NCBI RefSeq assembly: GCF_030063335.1
Contig: NZ_JASISW010000006.1
Location: 238,247 to 302,246 of the forward strand
Direction of reading: 5' to 3'
Length of the DNA: 64,000 nt
DNA from: Rhodococcus sp. G-MC3
GTDB lineage: Bacteria > Actinomycetota > Actinomycetes > Mycobacteriales > Mycobacteriaceae
The notes beneath the pieces are model-generated. The model worked only from the letters and a program-made list of their open reading frames with translations. It was not told the origin of the DNA and made no database searches. Positions 52,347 to 60,697 of this stretch are shown here, piece after piece. Made by a program: the position numbers and the translations under genes. Position 1 is the stretch's first letter. Every line of letters begins with the position of its first letter.

Positions 52347-54722
52347 GTGACTCAACCAGATCCAACGAAAGCGGGTCCGTCGTCCAGTTTCGGCAGATTG
52401 CTGCTGGATCGAGTCCTGGCGGGCACCCCGACGGGTGAGCATCCATTGACCCACGTCGCGGAGCTCCCGGGAAGGAACGCCCAATTCGTCGACTGGCCAA
52501 CGTGGTTGAAGCCTGAAGTTACGACAATGCTCGTCTCCCGCGGCATAGCCCGGCCGTGGAGCCACCAAGCACGGGCGGCGTCGCTCGCCCACGACGGTCA
52601 TCACGTTGTCCTGTCAACTGGAACCGCCTCGGGAAAGTCACTGGCATACCAGATGCCGATCCTCACGACCCTTTCAAGCGACGCCCGCGCGACCGCGCTC
52701 TACCTCGCTCCGACGAAGGCGCTCGGAGCCGACCAACTCCGGAACACCCTGTCGATGACCGACGAGTTGCGCGGCGATGCACCGCAACTGGCCGAGGTGT
52801 TCGCGAGCTCGTACGACGGCGACACCCCGATCGAGATCAGACAGTGGGCGCGAGCCAATGCTCGATGGATATTCACCAATCCGGACATGATCCACATCGG
52901 AATCCTCGGCGCGCACGAACGCTGGGCACGGTTCTTGAGGAACCTCAGATACGTCGTCATCGACGAGTGTCACTACTACCGAGGTGTATTCGGATCCAAT
53001 GTGGCGTTGATCATGAGGCGCCTGCGACGCATCTGCGCCCGTTACGGTGCGGCACCGACGTTCGTCCTCGCAAGCGCAACCACCTCCAACCCCGGACTCG
53101 CCGCGTCCAGGCTTGTCGGCGAGTCCTGCACCGAGGTGACCGAGGACGGCTCCCCGCACGGCCCTAGAACCGTCGCGCTGTGGGAACCTCCGCTACTGAA
53201 AGAGATCACCGGGGAGAACGGCGCGCCCGTCCGACGATCGGCCGGAGCCGAGGCGTCCAGAATCATGGCCGACCTGATGGTGGAAGGCGCCCGCACACTG
53301 ACATTCGTGCGCTCACGACGCGGCGCCGAGGTAACCGCACTCGGAACGCAGCGTCTTCTCGCCGACGTCGACCGCGACTTACCGGGACGCGTAGCCGCCT
53401 ACCGGGCCGGATATCTCGCCGAGGACCGTCGAACGCTCGAAAGGAATCTCTCCGACGGCACCCTCCTCGGCGTAGCGACAACGAACGCACTCGAATTGGG
53501 CGTCGACATAGCGGGTCTCGATGCTGTCGTTGTCGCGGGCTTCCCCGGAACCGTCTCGTCGTTCTGGCAACAGGCAGGTCGGTCGGGGCGACGCGGAGAG
53601 GGATCACTCGTCGCACTCGTCGCCCGGGACGATCCACTCGACACCTTCCTCGTTCATCACCCTGCTGCATTGTTGGACAAGCCGATCGAAGCGACGGTCA
53701 CCGATCCCACCAATCCCTACCTACTCGGCCCTCAAATGCTGTGCGCTGCTGCCGAATTACCGATCACCCCCGGCGAGGCCGCCGAACTGGGAGCAGAACA
53801 GGTGTTGGAAACTCTCGCCGCCGACGGACTCGTCCGCAAACGCCCACACGGATGGTTCATCACCCCCGAGGGCCAGAAACACACGCCGCACGCATCGGTG
53901 AACATTCGCGGCGGGTCCGGAACTCAGGTGGCCATCGTCGACGGTGAATCCGGGCGCATGCTCGGGACCGTGGATTCTGGAAAAGCTCCTGCCACAGTCC
54001 ATCCCGGGGCAGTACACATTCACCAGGGCGAATCGTTCGTCGTAGACGAGTTGAATCTGGAGGACGGTATCGCGCTGGTCCACGCCGAGCACCCGGACTG
54101 GCACACCTCTGCTCGCGAAACCACCGACATCGCGGTCACCGCCGTACATTCGCAGCGAGCCCTCGGCGACGTAACCGTCGCACTGGTCCAGGTGAACGTC
54201 ACCCATCAGGTCGTCGGCTATCTGAGAAGACTGCACTCCGGCGAAATCCTCGATTCCATCGAACTCGACATGCCGCAGCAAACCCTCGATACCCGCGCCG
54301 TCATGTACACGATCACCCCGGAGCTGTTGGTAGAAAAAGGAATACCTGCCGAGCGCTTCCCCGGTTCGCTTCATGCCGCCGAGCACGCGGCCATCGGACT
54401 GCTCCCTCTCGTGGCCACGTGTGACCGCTGGGACATCGGAGGGGTGTCGACAGCACTCCATCCCGACACCGGGCTTCCGACGGTGTTCGTCTACGACGGC
54501 TACGACGGCGGCGCTGGGTTCGCCGACCGTGGCCACCGCGCGATCGTGGATTGGCTCGATGCGACAAAGGAGGCGATCACTTCCTGCGAGTGTCCGACGG
54601 GATGCCCGTCGTGTGTGCAGTCGCCGAAGTGCGGGAACGGCAACGATCCGCTGGACAAGGCCGGTGCCGTCATCGTGCTGCAGGCCGTGCTGGATGCGGT
54701 CACGCCCCGCGTGCGCGGGTAG
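52347..54722 (+). CDS. sftH: SftH-type superfamily II DNA helicase (DUF1998, four-Cys C terminus)
   Basis: The protein has 791 residues from the GTG at 52347 with GGAGA 6 nt upstream. The helicase motifs are clear: Walker A STGTASGKSLAYQ near 89, the DExH box VIDECHYYRG near 207, motif III LASATTSNPG, and motif VI QQAGRSGRRGEG near 408. The C-terminal part carries the four cysteines of the zinc module in CECPTGCPSCVQSPKCG near 746. This matches the mycobacterial SftH clade (3' to 5' DNA translocase/helicase; related to MrfA in Bacillus). It corresponds to Rv3649 and is divergent from cspA. Confidence 0.92.
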   Translation: MTQPDPTKAGPSSSFGRLLLDRVLAGTPTGEHPLTHVAELPGRNAQFVDWPTWLKPEVTTMLVSRGIARPWSHQARAASLAHDGHHVVLSTGTASGKSLAYQMPILTTLSSDARATALYLAPTKALGADQLRNTLSMTDELRGDAPQLAEVFASSYDGDTPIEIRQWARANARWIFTNPDMIHIGILGAHERWARFLRNLRYVVIDECHYYRGVFGSNVALIMRRLRRICARYGAAPTFVLASATTSNPGLAASRLVGESCTEVTEDGSPHGPRTVALWEPPLLKEITGENGAPVRRSAGAEASRIMADLMVEGARTLTFVRSRRGAEVTALGTQRLLADVDRDLPGRVAAYRAGYLAEDRRTLERNLSDGTLLGVATTNALELGVDIAGLDAVVVAGFPGTVSSFWQQAGRSGRRGEGSLVALVARDDPLDTFLVHHPAALLDKPIEATVTDPTNPYLLGPQMLCAAAELPITPGEAAELGAEQVLETLAADGLVRKRPHGWFITPEGQKHTPHASVNIRGGSGTQVAIVDGESGRMLGTVDSGKAPATVHPGAVHIHQGESFVVDELNLEDGIALVHAEHPDWHTSARETTDIAVTAVHSQRALGDVTVALVQVNVTHQVVGYLRRLHSGEILDSIELDMPQQTLDTRAVMYTITPELLVEKGIPAERFPGSLHAAEHAAIGLLPLVATCDRWDIGGVSTALHPDTGLPTVFVYDGYDGGAGFADRGHRAIVDWLDATKEAITSCECPTGCPSCVQSPKCGNGNDPLDKAGAVIVLQAVLDAVTPRVRG

Positions 54723-54885
54723 TTACCTTCTACCGTCAACGAACACTGACCGGGTGGCTTGAACCATGACCGAACACAGCAAGTCGCGGCATCCATTGTA
54801 GAAAGTAGAAAGTTCACCGTTCCCCGCTGCGAACCCTCCCCGAAGCTGGTGAACTAGCCCTGTCCCGCGAAGAACAGAGGTGCTC

Positions 54886-55428
54886 ATGTCGACGTTGTCA
54901 TTCCGCGATACCGACATACCTGCTCCAAACCCCATCTGGGACATGGTCGGCGCTCACCATCTCGTGAGCTTCGTGTACGAGATCGGACGCGAAAAGATCA
55001 AGGAATTCGCGCGGGCCGTCCATGACGATCACCCCGCGCATGTCGACGACGAGACCGGCCGGGAACTGGGCCACGGCGGAATCATCGCCCCGGTCACGTT
55101 CATCAGTGTCCTCGGTACCGCGGTTCTGCCCGAACTCTTCGCCAACCTACTCATCGGCTACGGACTGGGCGACATTCTGCACTCCGACCAACAGATCGTT
55201 CTTCACCGGCCGATCGGGGTCGGCGACATCATCTCTAGCGACTTGTGCCTCGAATCATTCCGCCAATCGAGCGGTAGCGACATCATGGTGACGGCCAACG
55301 ACATGACCGACCAATTCGGCGAACCGGTGGCAACGACCAAAACGACATTCGTCGCCCGCACCGGAGTTCGGGCCGACGACGGTGGCATCGGCGACATGCT
55401 CGATGGCATCATGCGGCGCGGCGGGTAG
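54886..55428 (+). CDS. MaoC-like / FAS1-type hydratase-fold protein
   Basis: The protein has 180 residues from an ATG at 54886 with AGAGG upstream. It reads as a single hotdog domain of the FAS1-type MaoC N-terminal group: VYEIGREKIKEFARAVHDDH, GIIAPVTFISVLG and QQIVLHRPIGVGD. This resembles HadA/HadC, the non-catalytic partner subunits of mycolic-acid (3R)-hydroxyacyl-ACP dehydratases; the catalytic Asp-x4-His hydratase motif is not obvious. It stands alone, so the partner would be encoded elsewhere. Confidence 0.78.
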   Translation: MSTLSFRDTDIPAPNPIWDMVGAHHLVSFVYEIGREKIKEFARAVHDDHPAHVDDETGRELGHGGIIAPVTFISVLGTAVLPELFANLLIGYGLGDILHSDQQIVLHRPIGVGDIISSDLCLESFRQSSGSDIMVTANDMTDQFGEPVATTKTTFVARTGVRADDGGIGDMLDGIMRRGG

Positions 55429-55471
55429 CTGCCACCCCAACGCACATGCACGTGCGTTTGCGCCAAAGAGA

Positions 55472-55819
55472 TCAGGCCGGCCCCGCCCTCGCCGACGCCA
55501 CCGCATCGCGCTGGCCGAAGACCCCCAGTTCAACGCTGATCGAGACCTCCACCACGACATCCCAGTCCTCGACAACACACCCGATCATGTCGCCGCCCAT
55601 CCTGTTCACGACCAACTCGCCTGCCGAACAGGCATCGGCCACACCTCGATCGAGCGCGCCGGCGGCCGCGAGCGCCGACAGATCCGCAGCAGACTGAGCG
55701 CGATGACGGCTGCTCACCGCCGAACCCACATGGACGACAGCTATCACCACGACCAACAACGCCGCCAGTGCGAAGGCAGCCAAAATCGTCGCGTAACCGT
55801 CGTCGTCGTGAGCAGTCAT
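55472..55819 (-). CDS. TadE/G-like pilus-associated protein (Rv3654c-like)
   Basis: The protein has 115 residues from the ATG at 55819. A short N terminus (MTAHDDDGYATILAAFALAA) leads straight into a membrane helix, the class typical of minor pilins and of the Flp/TadG N terminus (helicase/secretion neighbourhood TadE family). SRHRAQSAADLSALAAAGAL follows, a TadE/TadG hallmark. ATGA overlap with the TadE-like gene places it at the end of the tad operon, as Rv3654c. Confidence 0.8.
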   Translation of the reverse strand: MTAHDDDGYATILAAFALAALLVVVIAVVHVGSAVSSRHRAQSAADLSALAAAGALDRGVADACSAGELVVNRMGGDMIGCVVEDWDVVVEVSISVELGVFGQRDAVASARAGPA

Positions 55820-56103
55820 TCCGGCTCGACTGCGGCGACTGCTTCCGCGCTCACCGTCAGACCGGGTAGGGCAGTGGCCGATTGCACTCTCGCAGTGACG
55901 AAGCCGCCATCTTCCGATAACGTCACCACAGCACCATCCGGTATCACCGCATCCGATACTTCTCCCCCACGCGCAACGGATCTCGCGGCTTCGCGAGCCC
56001 CGTCGACGCAACGGATATGCATCGACACCGCCATGACCGCGCCGATGCACGTGACGACGACCGCGACGATGGAGGCAATCGCAATCGCAGCCTCCACCGT
56101 CAC
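55816..56103 (-). CDS. TadE-family pilus protein (Rv3655c-like)
   Basis: The protein has 95 residues from a GTG at 56103 (VTVEAAIAIASIVAVVVTCI), which agrees with the short start used for the M. tuberculosis orthologue. One N-terminal membrane helix is followed by IRCVDGAREAARSVARGG, the TadE pattern, and a small beta-rich domain. The open frame extends upstream, but the added residues are Arg-rich and overlap DUF4244. It probably forms part of the pilus or its assembly apparatus. Confidence 0.8.
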   Translation of the reverse strand: MTVEAAIAIASIVAVVVTCIGAVMAVSMHIRCVDGAREAARSVARGGEVSDAVIPDGAVVTLSEDGGFVTARVQSATALPGLTVSAEAVAAVEPE

Positions 56104-56117
56104 AGCGCCATCGTCCG

Positions 56118-56321
56118 CTACACAGCGGTATTGAGCGCTCGGTCGATTATTCCGGTCAACGCTCCCACGATCGAATCTCCGGTCACGACCGTATACAGAA
56201 CCGCTCCGAATGCTGCCGCGGCGATGGTACCGATCGCGTATTCGGCTGTGGACATTCCATCGTCCGCGACCACCGCCACCAGTAGTCTCGACTTCGCCTG
56301 AAGAATCATGTTGTGCACCAT
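56118..56321 (-). CDS. DUF4244 pilin-like protein (Flp-type, Rv3656c-like)
   Basis: The protein has 67 residues. A basic leader (LQAKSRLLVAVVADDG) is followed by MSTAEYAIGTIAAAAFGAVL, a class IV Flp-pilin-like helix with the conserved Glu at about position 5 of the mature form. It is probably the major pilin, processed after the Gly in DDG. It sits between tadC and tadE genes as in M. tuberculosis. Confidence 0.85.
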   Translation of the reverse strand: MVHNMILQAKSRLLVAVVADDGMSTAEYAIGTIAAAAFGAVLYTVVTGDSIVGALTGIIDRALNTAV

Positions 56322-56381
56322 CGATTTCCCCCTCCATTGCCTCCGGGTCGGCTGCCCCTCCCCGGACTTCCGATTGCGTCC

Positions 56382-56954
56382 TCACAGCAGTCCCCCACCG
56401 AGGACGTTGTCTGCGAGTCCCGCCACTACCGGCACGATGCCGAGGCATACGAATGCTGGTAGGAAGCACAACCCCAGCGGGCCGCTGATGAGGACTCCGG
56501 CCCGCTCTGCTGCCGCGGCTGCCGAGTCCTCGACTCGTGATCTCTCGGTGTCCGCGAGTTCCGACACCGCGTCGGCGAGCGAGGCCCCCGAACGGGCGGA
56601 TCGTCGCGCCATTCGGGCAAGCGGTTCCAGTTCCTCTGACGCTGCCACCGGCGCCCACGCGATCTCGGGGTCGGCACCGAGAGCGAGAAGGTCAGCCGTT
56701 GTACGAAGTGCAACTGCTGAACCGCCGGGAGCGGTCGCCGAGACCGCCGATGCCGCCGTGCTGGTGGGGAGTCCGCCGCGCAGGCACGCCGCCATCATGT
56801 CGAATGTCGTCGCGACCGCAAGCGGGTCGATATCGGGGACCGACGTGGACGGCGATGTCGGTTCGTGATCACGATTCAGGCGTCGGAACGGCTCTGGCCC
56901 CGAAGGGTTCAGAATGAGCGCAACCGCCGCGCACACAAAGGCTTCCCACATCAT
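56382..56954 (-). CDS. TadC-like type II/IV secretion platform protein (Rv3657c-like)
   Basis: The protein has 190 residues from the ATG at 56954, which overlaps the tadB stop. One N-terminal hydrophobic segment is followed by a T2SSF-type helical domain (DPLAVATTFDMMAACLRGGL to RSARSGASLADAVSELAD) and a C-terminal membrane segment pair (GLCFLPAFVCLGIVPVVAGL). It would be the second inner-membrane platform protein of the pilus assembly machine, next to tadB. Confidence 0.82.
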   Translation of the reverse strand: MMWEAFVCAAVALILNPSGPEPFRRLNRDHEPTSPSTSVPDIDPLAVATTFDMMAACLRGGLPTSTAASAVSATAPGGSAVALRTTADLLALGADPEIAWAPVAASEELEPLARMARRSARSGASLADAVSELADTERSRVEDSAAAAAERAGVLISGPLGLCFLPAFVCLGIVPVVAGLADNVLGGGLL

Positions 56955-57748
56955 CGACACACTTTTTCGGTGATCGCATTGGTCCACAGCAGCCCAGCGC
57001 ACGCGAGTCCCGCACCTACCACCAGGAGGATTCCGCCGAGACCGCCGCCGAAGAGAACACTGAGAGGCGACGCTCCCATCGCCTGCCCGAGTGCGACGCC
57101 GACTGCCGGCAGGCAGGCCAGCACCGTACCCGTCGCGCGCGCTCCGGCGAGCGAAGCCTCCGTCCGATCTCGAAATCGGCGTCTCGCTACAATGTCTCCA
57201 CGCGCTGCAGCGAGCAGACCGACCAGCGCGAGACCATGTTCGTCCGCCACACGCCACGCGCGTGCCAAGGTATCCAGTTCCGCAGACACCGGTGAGTCCG
57301 TGACCTGCAAACCGGCATAGGCATTTCCGCCGAGGCGGGCTCGGCCCGACGCGCGAACGAAAGCGGTTGCAACAGTCCCGGTGCAGTCCGCGGCGGCAGC
57401 TACGCAGGCCAGCGCTGGGTGTGCGCCGACGCGGAGTTCTCCGATGACCGTTTCAAGTCCACCGATCAGTGATTCGCGCTCGGTGCGATGACGGCGACGC
57501 CGGGCGGCTTTGCGCCTGAGAGTCCACACCGTGCCGAACATGATGACTGTCGCGACCAACTCGTGTATTCCCACGACGGATCCGATGAGAACGACGGCCG
57601 CCGCGGACCCCATCACCGACATCGACATGCGACGGCGGGCGAACACTGTTCGTCGCCGGGGCGGTCGACGCAGAATGGCCAGACGTGGGCGATCACCTGG
57701 AATCATCAGCAATGCTGCAGCGCACAGGAACAACACGATGACGCTCAT
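56951..57748 (-). CDS. TadB-like type II/IV secretion platform protein (Rv3658c-like)
   Basis: The protein has 265 residues. Two early membrane segments (about 1-18 and 42-75) lead to a T2SSF domain (LIGGLETVIGELRVGAHPAL, then RAWRVADEHGLALVGLL) and a final pair of membrane segments (about 205-255). Its ATG overlaps the end of the tadA remnant. It normally works with the TadA ATPase to push pilin subunits. Because tadA is truncated here, the machine probably cannot work. Confidence 0.84.
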   Translation of the reverse strand: MSVIVLFLCAAALLMIPGDRPRLAILRRPPRRRTVFARRRMSMSVMGSAAAVVLIGSVVGIHELVATVIMFGTVWTLRRKAARRRRHRTERESLIGGLETVIGELRVGAHPALACVAAAADCTGTVATAFVRASGRARLGGNAYAGLQVTDSPVSAELDTLARAWRVADEHGLALVGLLAAARGDIVARRRFRDRTEASLAGARATGTVLACLPAVGVALGQAMGASPLSVLFGGGLGGILLVVGAGLACAGLLWTNAITEKVCR

Positions 57749-58092
57749 TCGGCCTCCAGTCGCTGCGACAACAACTGGTCGAGCCGTGCCCGTCCCGGCT
57801 GTGGTTCACCGGAGATGTTCCAGGCGGGCGTTATTCGCACGCGACCGGTCTCCTCGGGCGTGACCACGGCGATCTCACGCAACCGTCTACGACCGTCCGA
57901 TGCCCGATGAACGTGCAACACGACGTGTACCGCTGCAGCGAGCTGGCTGTGCAATGCGGCTCGATCCATGCCCCCCAGAGCGGCAAGCGCTTCCAGACGA
58001 GCGGGGACCTCGGCCGTGGAGTTGGCGTGAATGGTGCCCGCTCCCCCGTCATGCCCGGTGTTGAGCGCCGTCAGAAGTACAAAGGTAGCCAT
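57745..58092 (-). pseudogene. tadA: tadA (pilus ATPase, Rv3659c-like), 5' part lost to the insertion
   Basis: Only the C-terminal end of the VirB11/TadA-type ATPase remains: LLTALNTGHDGGAGTIHANS, then LAALGGMDRAALHSQLAAAV, ending at 57745. The Walker A, Walker B and Asp/His box regions, about 250 residues, are missing. The first five codons of the open frame (MATFV) do not fit the family, so the junction with foreign DNA is near 58077. The frame overlaps tadB by ATGA. The remnant is surely inactive as an ATPase. Confidence 0.85.
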
Positions 58093-58098
58093 TCTAAA

Positions 58099-58114
58099 CA
58101 GCGTGTTTACGCTG
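58099..58114. repeat. Perfect inverted repeat at the island boundary
   Basis: CAGCGTGTTTACGCTG pairs over 6 bases around GTTT. It lies about 20 bp inside the junction with tadA. It may be part of an attachment site or simply a third hairpin after the capsid gene. Confidence 0.4.
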
Positions 58115-58128
58115 CTCAGACGCCAAAT

Positions 58129-58198
58129 CGCCCCCGGAGTCAGGGTACGACTGACTACACGGGGGCGAGAGGCGCGCGCTGGCTCGAATCAGCGCGCG
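58129..58198 (-). terminator. Tandem terminator hairpins after the capsid gene
   Basis: Two stems follow the capsid stop codon on the minus strand. The nearer one, CGCGCGCTG with CAGCGCGCG (58173-58198), is perfect over 9 bp. The farther one (58129-58167) pairs CGCCCCCG with CGGGGGCG and inside that AGTCAG with CTGACT. They would insulate the capsid gene from the tad operon. Confidence 0.75.
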
Positions 58199-58201
58199 GG
58201 A

Positions 58202-59302
58202 TCAGAAGATCGTCGGGCTGGCGTAGTCCTCGTCAGGGGTGATCTGGAGGACAGCAGCAGCGCCGCGATGACGAACGCCGACGCCGAACGCGCGGATGTA
58301 GTAGCTGTTCTGCAACGGGTAGGCGTTGTTGTCGCCGGGGATCAGCTGCAACCCGCGCAGGTTCGGTGTCTTGTGCTCACGGAACGCCAGCGGAGCGTGC
58401 GTCCCTCCGCTTGCGACTGCTGTCACGTATCCGACAGGTACCCAGCTCGACTGCACGATGAACGCTTCGCCGTACGAGCCGACGACCTTGAGACCTTCGT
58501 AGGACGCGGGCGCGCGGTCACCGATGATCGCCTGGTCCGACAGGAACGCAGGGGCATTCGCCGCCGGGATGAAGTCGTTCGCTGCCTTGCCGCCGTCTGC
58601 TGACTCCTGGCCAGCGCGGAACGTCGTGATGATGTCCGCGTCGTCGGGATGGGCGAGAATGACGATCTGCGAACCGAAGTCAGCTCCGTAGCCGTGCTCG
58701 GTGACGTTGCGGATCAGGTAGTCCAGGTCCGTCGCCTCGAACGCGCCGTTGGTGGTCCTATAGTGGTCGTGACCTGGCGCGAACGACTTACCCGCGTAGT
58801 TCGGCGGCTTGGCGTCGTCTTCGCCGTCCCAGAGGGAGTAGACCGAGACGTTGTTCTCGTTGATGTTGCGCGTGAGCGTGGTCGTCTTGGTCAGCAGCGC
58901 ACCGAGGACGTGCCGAAACACGAGACGGTTGTCAGCTTCGAGGACTGCCGAGTGGATTGCTTCGAGCTGGCCGGACTCGACCTGCGCGAGGAACTTCCAC
59001 GTGAAGCCCTTTCGTGCGTCCCACCACCTGAACGGGTAACCGAGTTGCAGTAGCGAAGGGCTGACACGAACCGACTTGGGAACGCCGAACTCGGACGCTT
59101 CCTCGAACTCGGTGTCACCTACTGACTGCTCGATCCAGTCGGACGAGTTCGTAGTGTTCGCCGTGAACAACCTCGCGACTGCTGTCCGCTGCGTGTTCAG
59201 GAGTTCGAGTGTGGTCTGGAACTCGGACCAGATCGCGGACCAGTCTTTGCCGTCGACTGTTTGGTGGAGGTCCGCGACTGTGCTGTACCCGTTTGCTGCC
59301 AT
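58202..59302 (-). CDS. Phage major capsid protein-like protein
   Basis: The protein has 366 residues from an ATG with GGAAGG 9 nt upstream. The overall pattern fits HK97-fold capsid proteins of actinophages: an N-terminal helical arm, SRVRVSPSL-type strand region near 80, a long middle region with ENNVSVYSLWDG and Asp/Gly-rich loops, and the C-terminal QNSYYIRAFGVGVRHRGAAA typical of the P-domain end. No protease, scaffold or portal gene is adjacent. It is transcribed alone and away from the other island genes. The call rests on sequence pattern, not on a decisive motif. Confidence 0.7.
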   Translation of the reverse strand: MAANGYSTVADLHQTVDGKDWSAIWSEFQTTLELLNTQRTAVARLFTANTTNSSDWIEQSVGDTEFEEASEFGVPKSVRVSPSLLQLGYPFRWWDARKGFTWKFLAQVESGQLEAIHSAVLEADNRLVFRHVLGALLTKTTTLTRNINENNVSVYSLWDGEDDAKPPNYAGKSFAPGHDHYRTTNGAFEATDLDYLIRNVTEHGYGADFGSQIVILAHPDDADIITTFRAGQESADGGKAANDFIPAANAPAFLSDQAIIGDRAPASYEGLKVVGSYGEAFIVQSSWVPVGYVTAVASGGTHAPLAFREHKTPNLRGLQLIPGDNNAYPLQNSYYIRAFGVGVRHRGAAAVLQITPDEDYASPTIF

Positions 59303-59427
59303 GATGTTTCGCCTTCCGATGGTATATAGAACTGCAACCAGAATACGTCAATGTCGTTGCAGGCGAACGTCATTGGTTCTACCTAGCGTTAGACTGGACG
59401 TAGGGACCACCACAAGGGAGACAACAC

Positions 59428-59868
59428 ATGTACGACGACGACATCCTCGCCACAATCGAGCGGGCAGAGAAGGTCTGGCCGCACAACACACACCTGCTCA
59501 ACCACCACCGCATCGACAGTTACGTGCGTCTCGCGCTGCGGGACCGCGACGACGCAATGATCGACGGAACAGCTTTGATCCCGCCGCTTGGTCTCGCCAA
59601 CGACTTCGACCACGACTTCGTGTCGTACCCTTTCGAGGACCCAGCGACGATGCTCGCCAGCATGGACTTGTGCGAGGCCCGAGGACTGACGTGTGGCGCT
59701 CCCGGATTCATCTGCGGCGTCTGCTCGCGAGCGATCGGAGACGTACCCCGCATACCCAACAGTTTCGAGATCGTCTGGGTATCTGCGCCACCGAGTGTTG
59801 TCGGCGTCGCGCTCTGCTTCACGTGCGCGCCGACGATCATCGACGGATACAACCCAGTGAGGCTCTGA
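59428..59868 (+). CDS. Hypothetical island protein with paired CxxC motifs
   Basis: The protein has 146 residues with GGGAGA upstream. The N-terminal half is helical and acidic. The C-terminal half has a Cys-rich stretch: LTCGAPGFICGVCSRA and later VALCFTCAPTI. Two CxxC pairs about 45 residues apart could bind one zinc ion. I know no family. It lies 2 bp before the zinc-knuckle gene and is divergent from the capsid gene, so it begins the plus-strand operon of the island. Confidence 0.65.
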   Translation: MYDDDILATIERAEKVWPHNTHLLNHHRIDSYVRLALRDRDDAMIDGTALIPPLGLANDFDHDFVSYPFEDPATMLASMDLCEARGLTCGAPGFICGVCSRAIGDVPRIPNSFEIVWVSAPPSVVGVALCFTCAPTIIDGYNPVRL

Positions 59869-59870
59869 CA

Positions 59871-60524
59871 ATGGCACAGTGCGTCGCAACGACAGCGCAC
59901 GACAATCGAGGTCGAGCTGGCCAGCAGTGCGGACGCAACGCGGTGCGAGGATCACAATTCTGTTTCTCCCACGGTGGGGTGGCGAAGTCAGCGACTCCCA
60001 ACAAGATCAGCACCCGCGTGGAGAACCCAGCTGTGACGTGCACGGCGCGACGCACCGACGGCCAACCGTGCGGGAACTACGCGGTCAAAGGATCGACCGT
60101 CTGCAAGAATCACGGAGGTTTCGCGCCGCATACTCGACTCGCTGCGTCGCAGCGCATGGTCGAGATGCGACTGAAAGCAATCGGAGTCGTGGACGGGATG
60201 CTCGATGACCAGGCGCTAGAACCTGCGATCCGACTTCGAGCTGCGCAGATCGTTCTCGACAGAACTGGCATGGGACCTACGTCGAAGGTCGAACACGAAC
60301 TCGAGGTCAAACCGTACGAGCAACTGCTCGTGGTGCGCGACCTAGCAGTACCCGACGAACCAGAACCGCAGTACGAAATCATCGACGCTGAGGTCGTTCC
60401 TACTGCGCCAGACGGGAGACCAGGCTTCGACCCGTCCCACGTATGGAAGCCAGAGCAGACAGAACAACCGGCTGAGCACCACAACGTCGTGGCCTTCCCA
60501 ACGCGACCTGGGCCACGCGCATAA
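59871..60524 (+). CDS. Zinc-knuckle repeat protein, small-terminase-like
   Basis: The protein has 217 residues. Two tandem Cys-Cys-Cys-His repeats are visible (Cys 4, 20, 31 and His 34; Cys 57, 67, 78 and His 81), each ending in HGG: FCFSHGG and VCKNHGGFAP. A helical segment with RLRAAQIVLDRTGMG follows, seen in actinophage proteins next to terminase genes. The C-terminal third is acidic and loosely structured. It may be a DNA-recognition subunit such as a small terminase. No large terminase is present in the window. Confidence 0.6.
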   Translation: MAQCVATTAHDNRGRAGQQCGRNAVRGSQFCFSHGGVAKSATPNKISTRVENPAVTCTARRTDGQPCGNYAVKGSTVCKNHGGFAPHTRLAASQRMVEMRLKAIGVVDGMLDDQALEPAIRLRAAQIVLDRTGMGPTSKVEHELEVKPYEQLLVVRDLAVPDEPEPQYEIIDAEVVPTAPDGRPGFDPSHVWKPEQTEQPAEHHNVVAFPTRPGPRA

Positions 60525-60622
60525 CTAAGCACCTAAGCAGTCGGCCTGCGCACATACGAGCGGCATCGACCTTGTCGGACGCGTGCACTACGTTCCGTAG
60601 TAACTAACGCAACACCTCGCAC

Positions 60623-60643
60623 CACTTGCAACACTTGCAAGTG
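60623..60643. promoter_or_regulatory. Palindrome and direct repeat upstream of the restriction enzyme gene
   Basis: CACTTGCAA occurs twice in tandem (60623, 60632), and the second copy extends into the perfect palindrome CACTTGCAAGTG (60632-60643). It lies 55 bp before the enzyme start. Restriction genes are often controlled through such sites by a small regulator; no controller gene is seen here. Confidence 0.5.
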
Positions 60644-60697
60644 CGCCCGACATACACTTCGGTGAGGTTTTGCTAGCTATACAACGGAGGTTGCACG

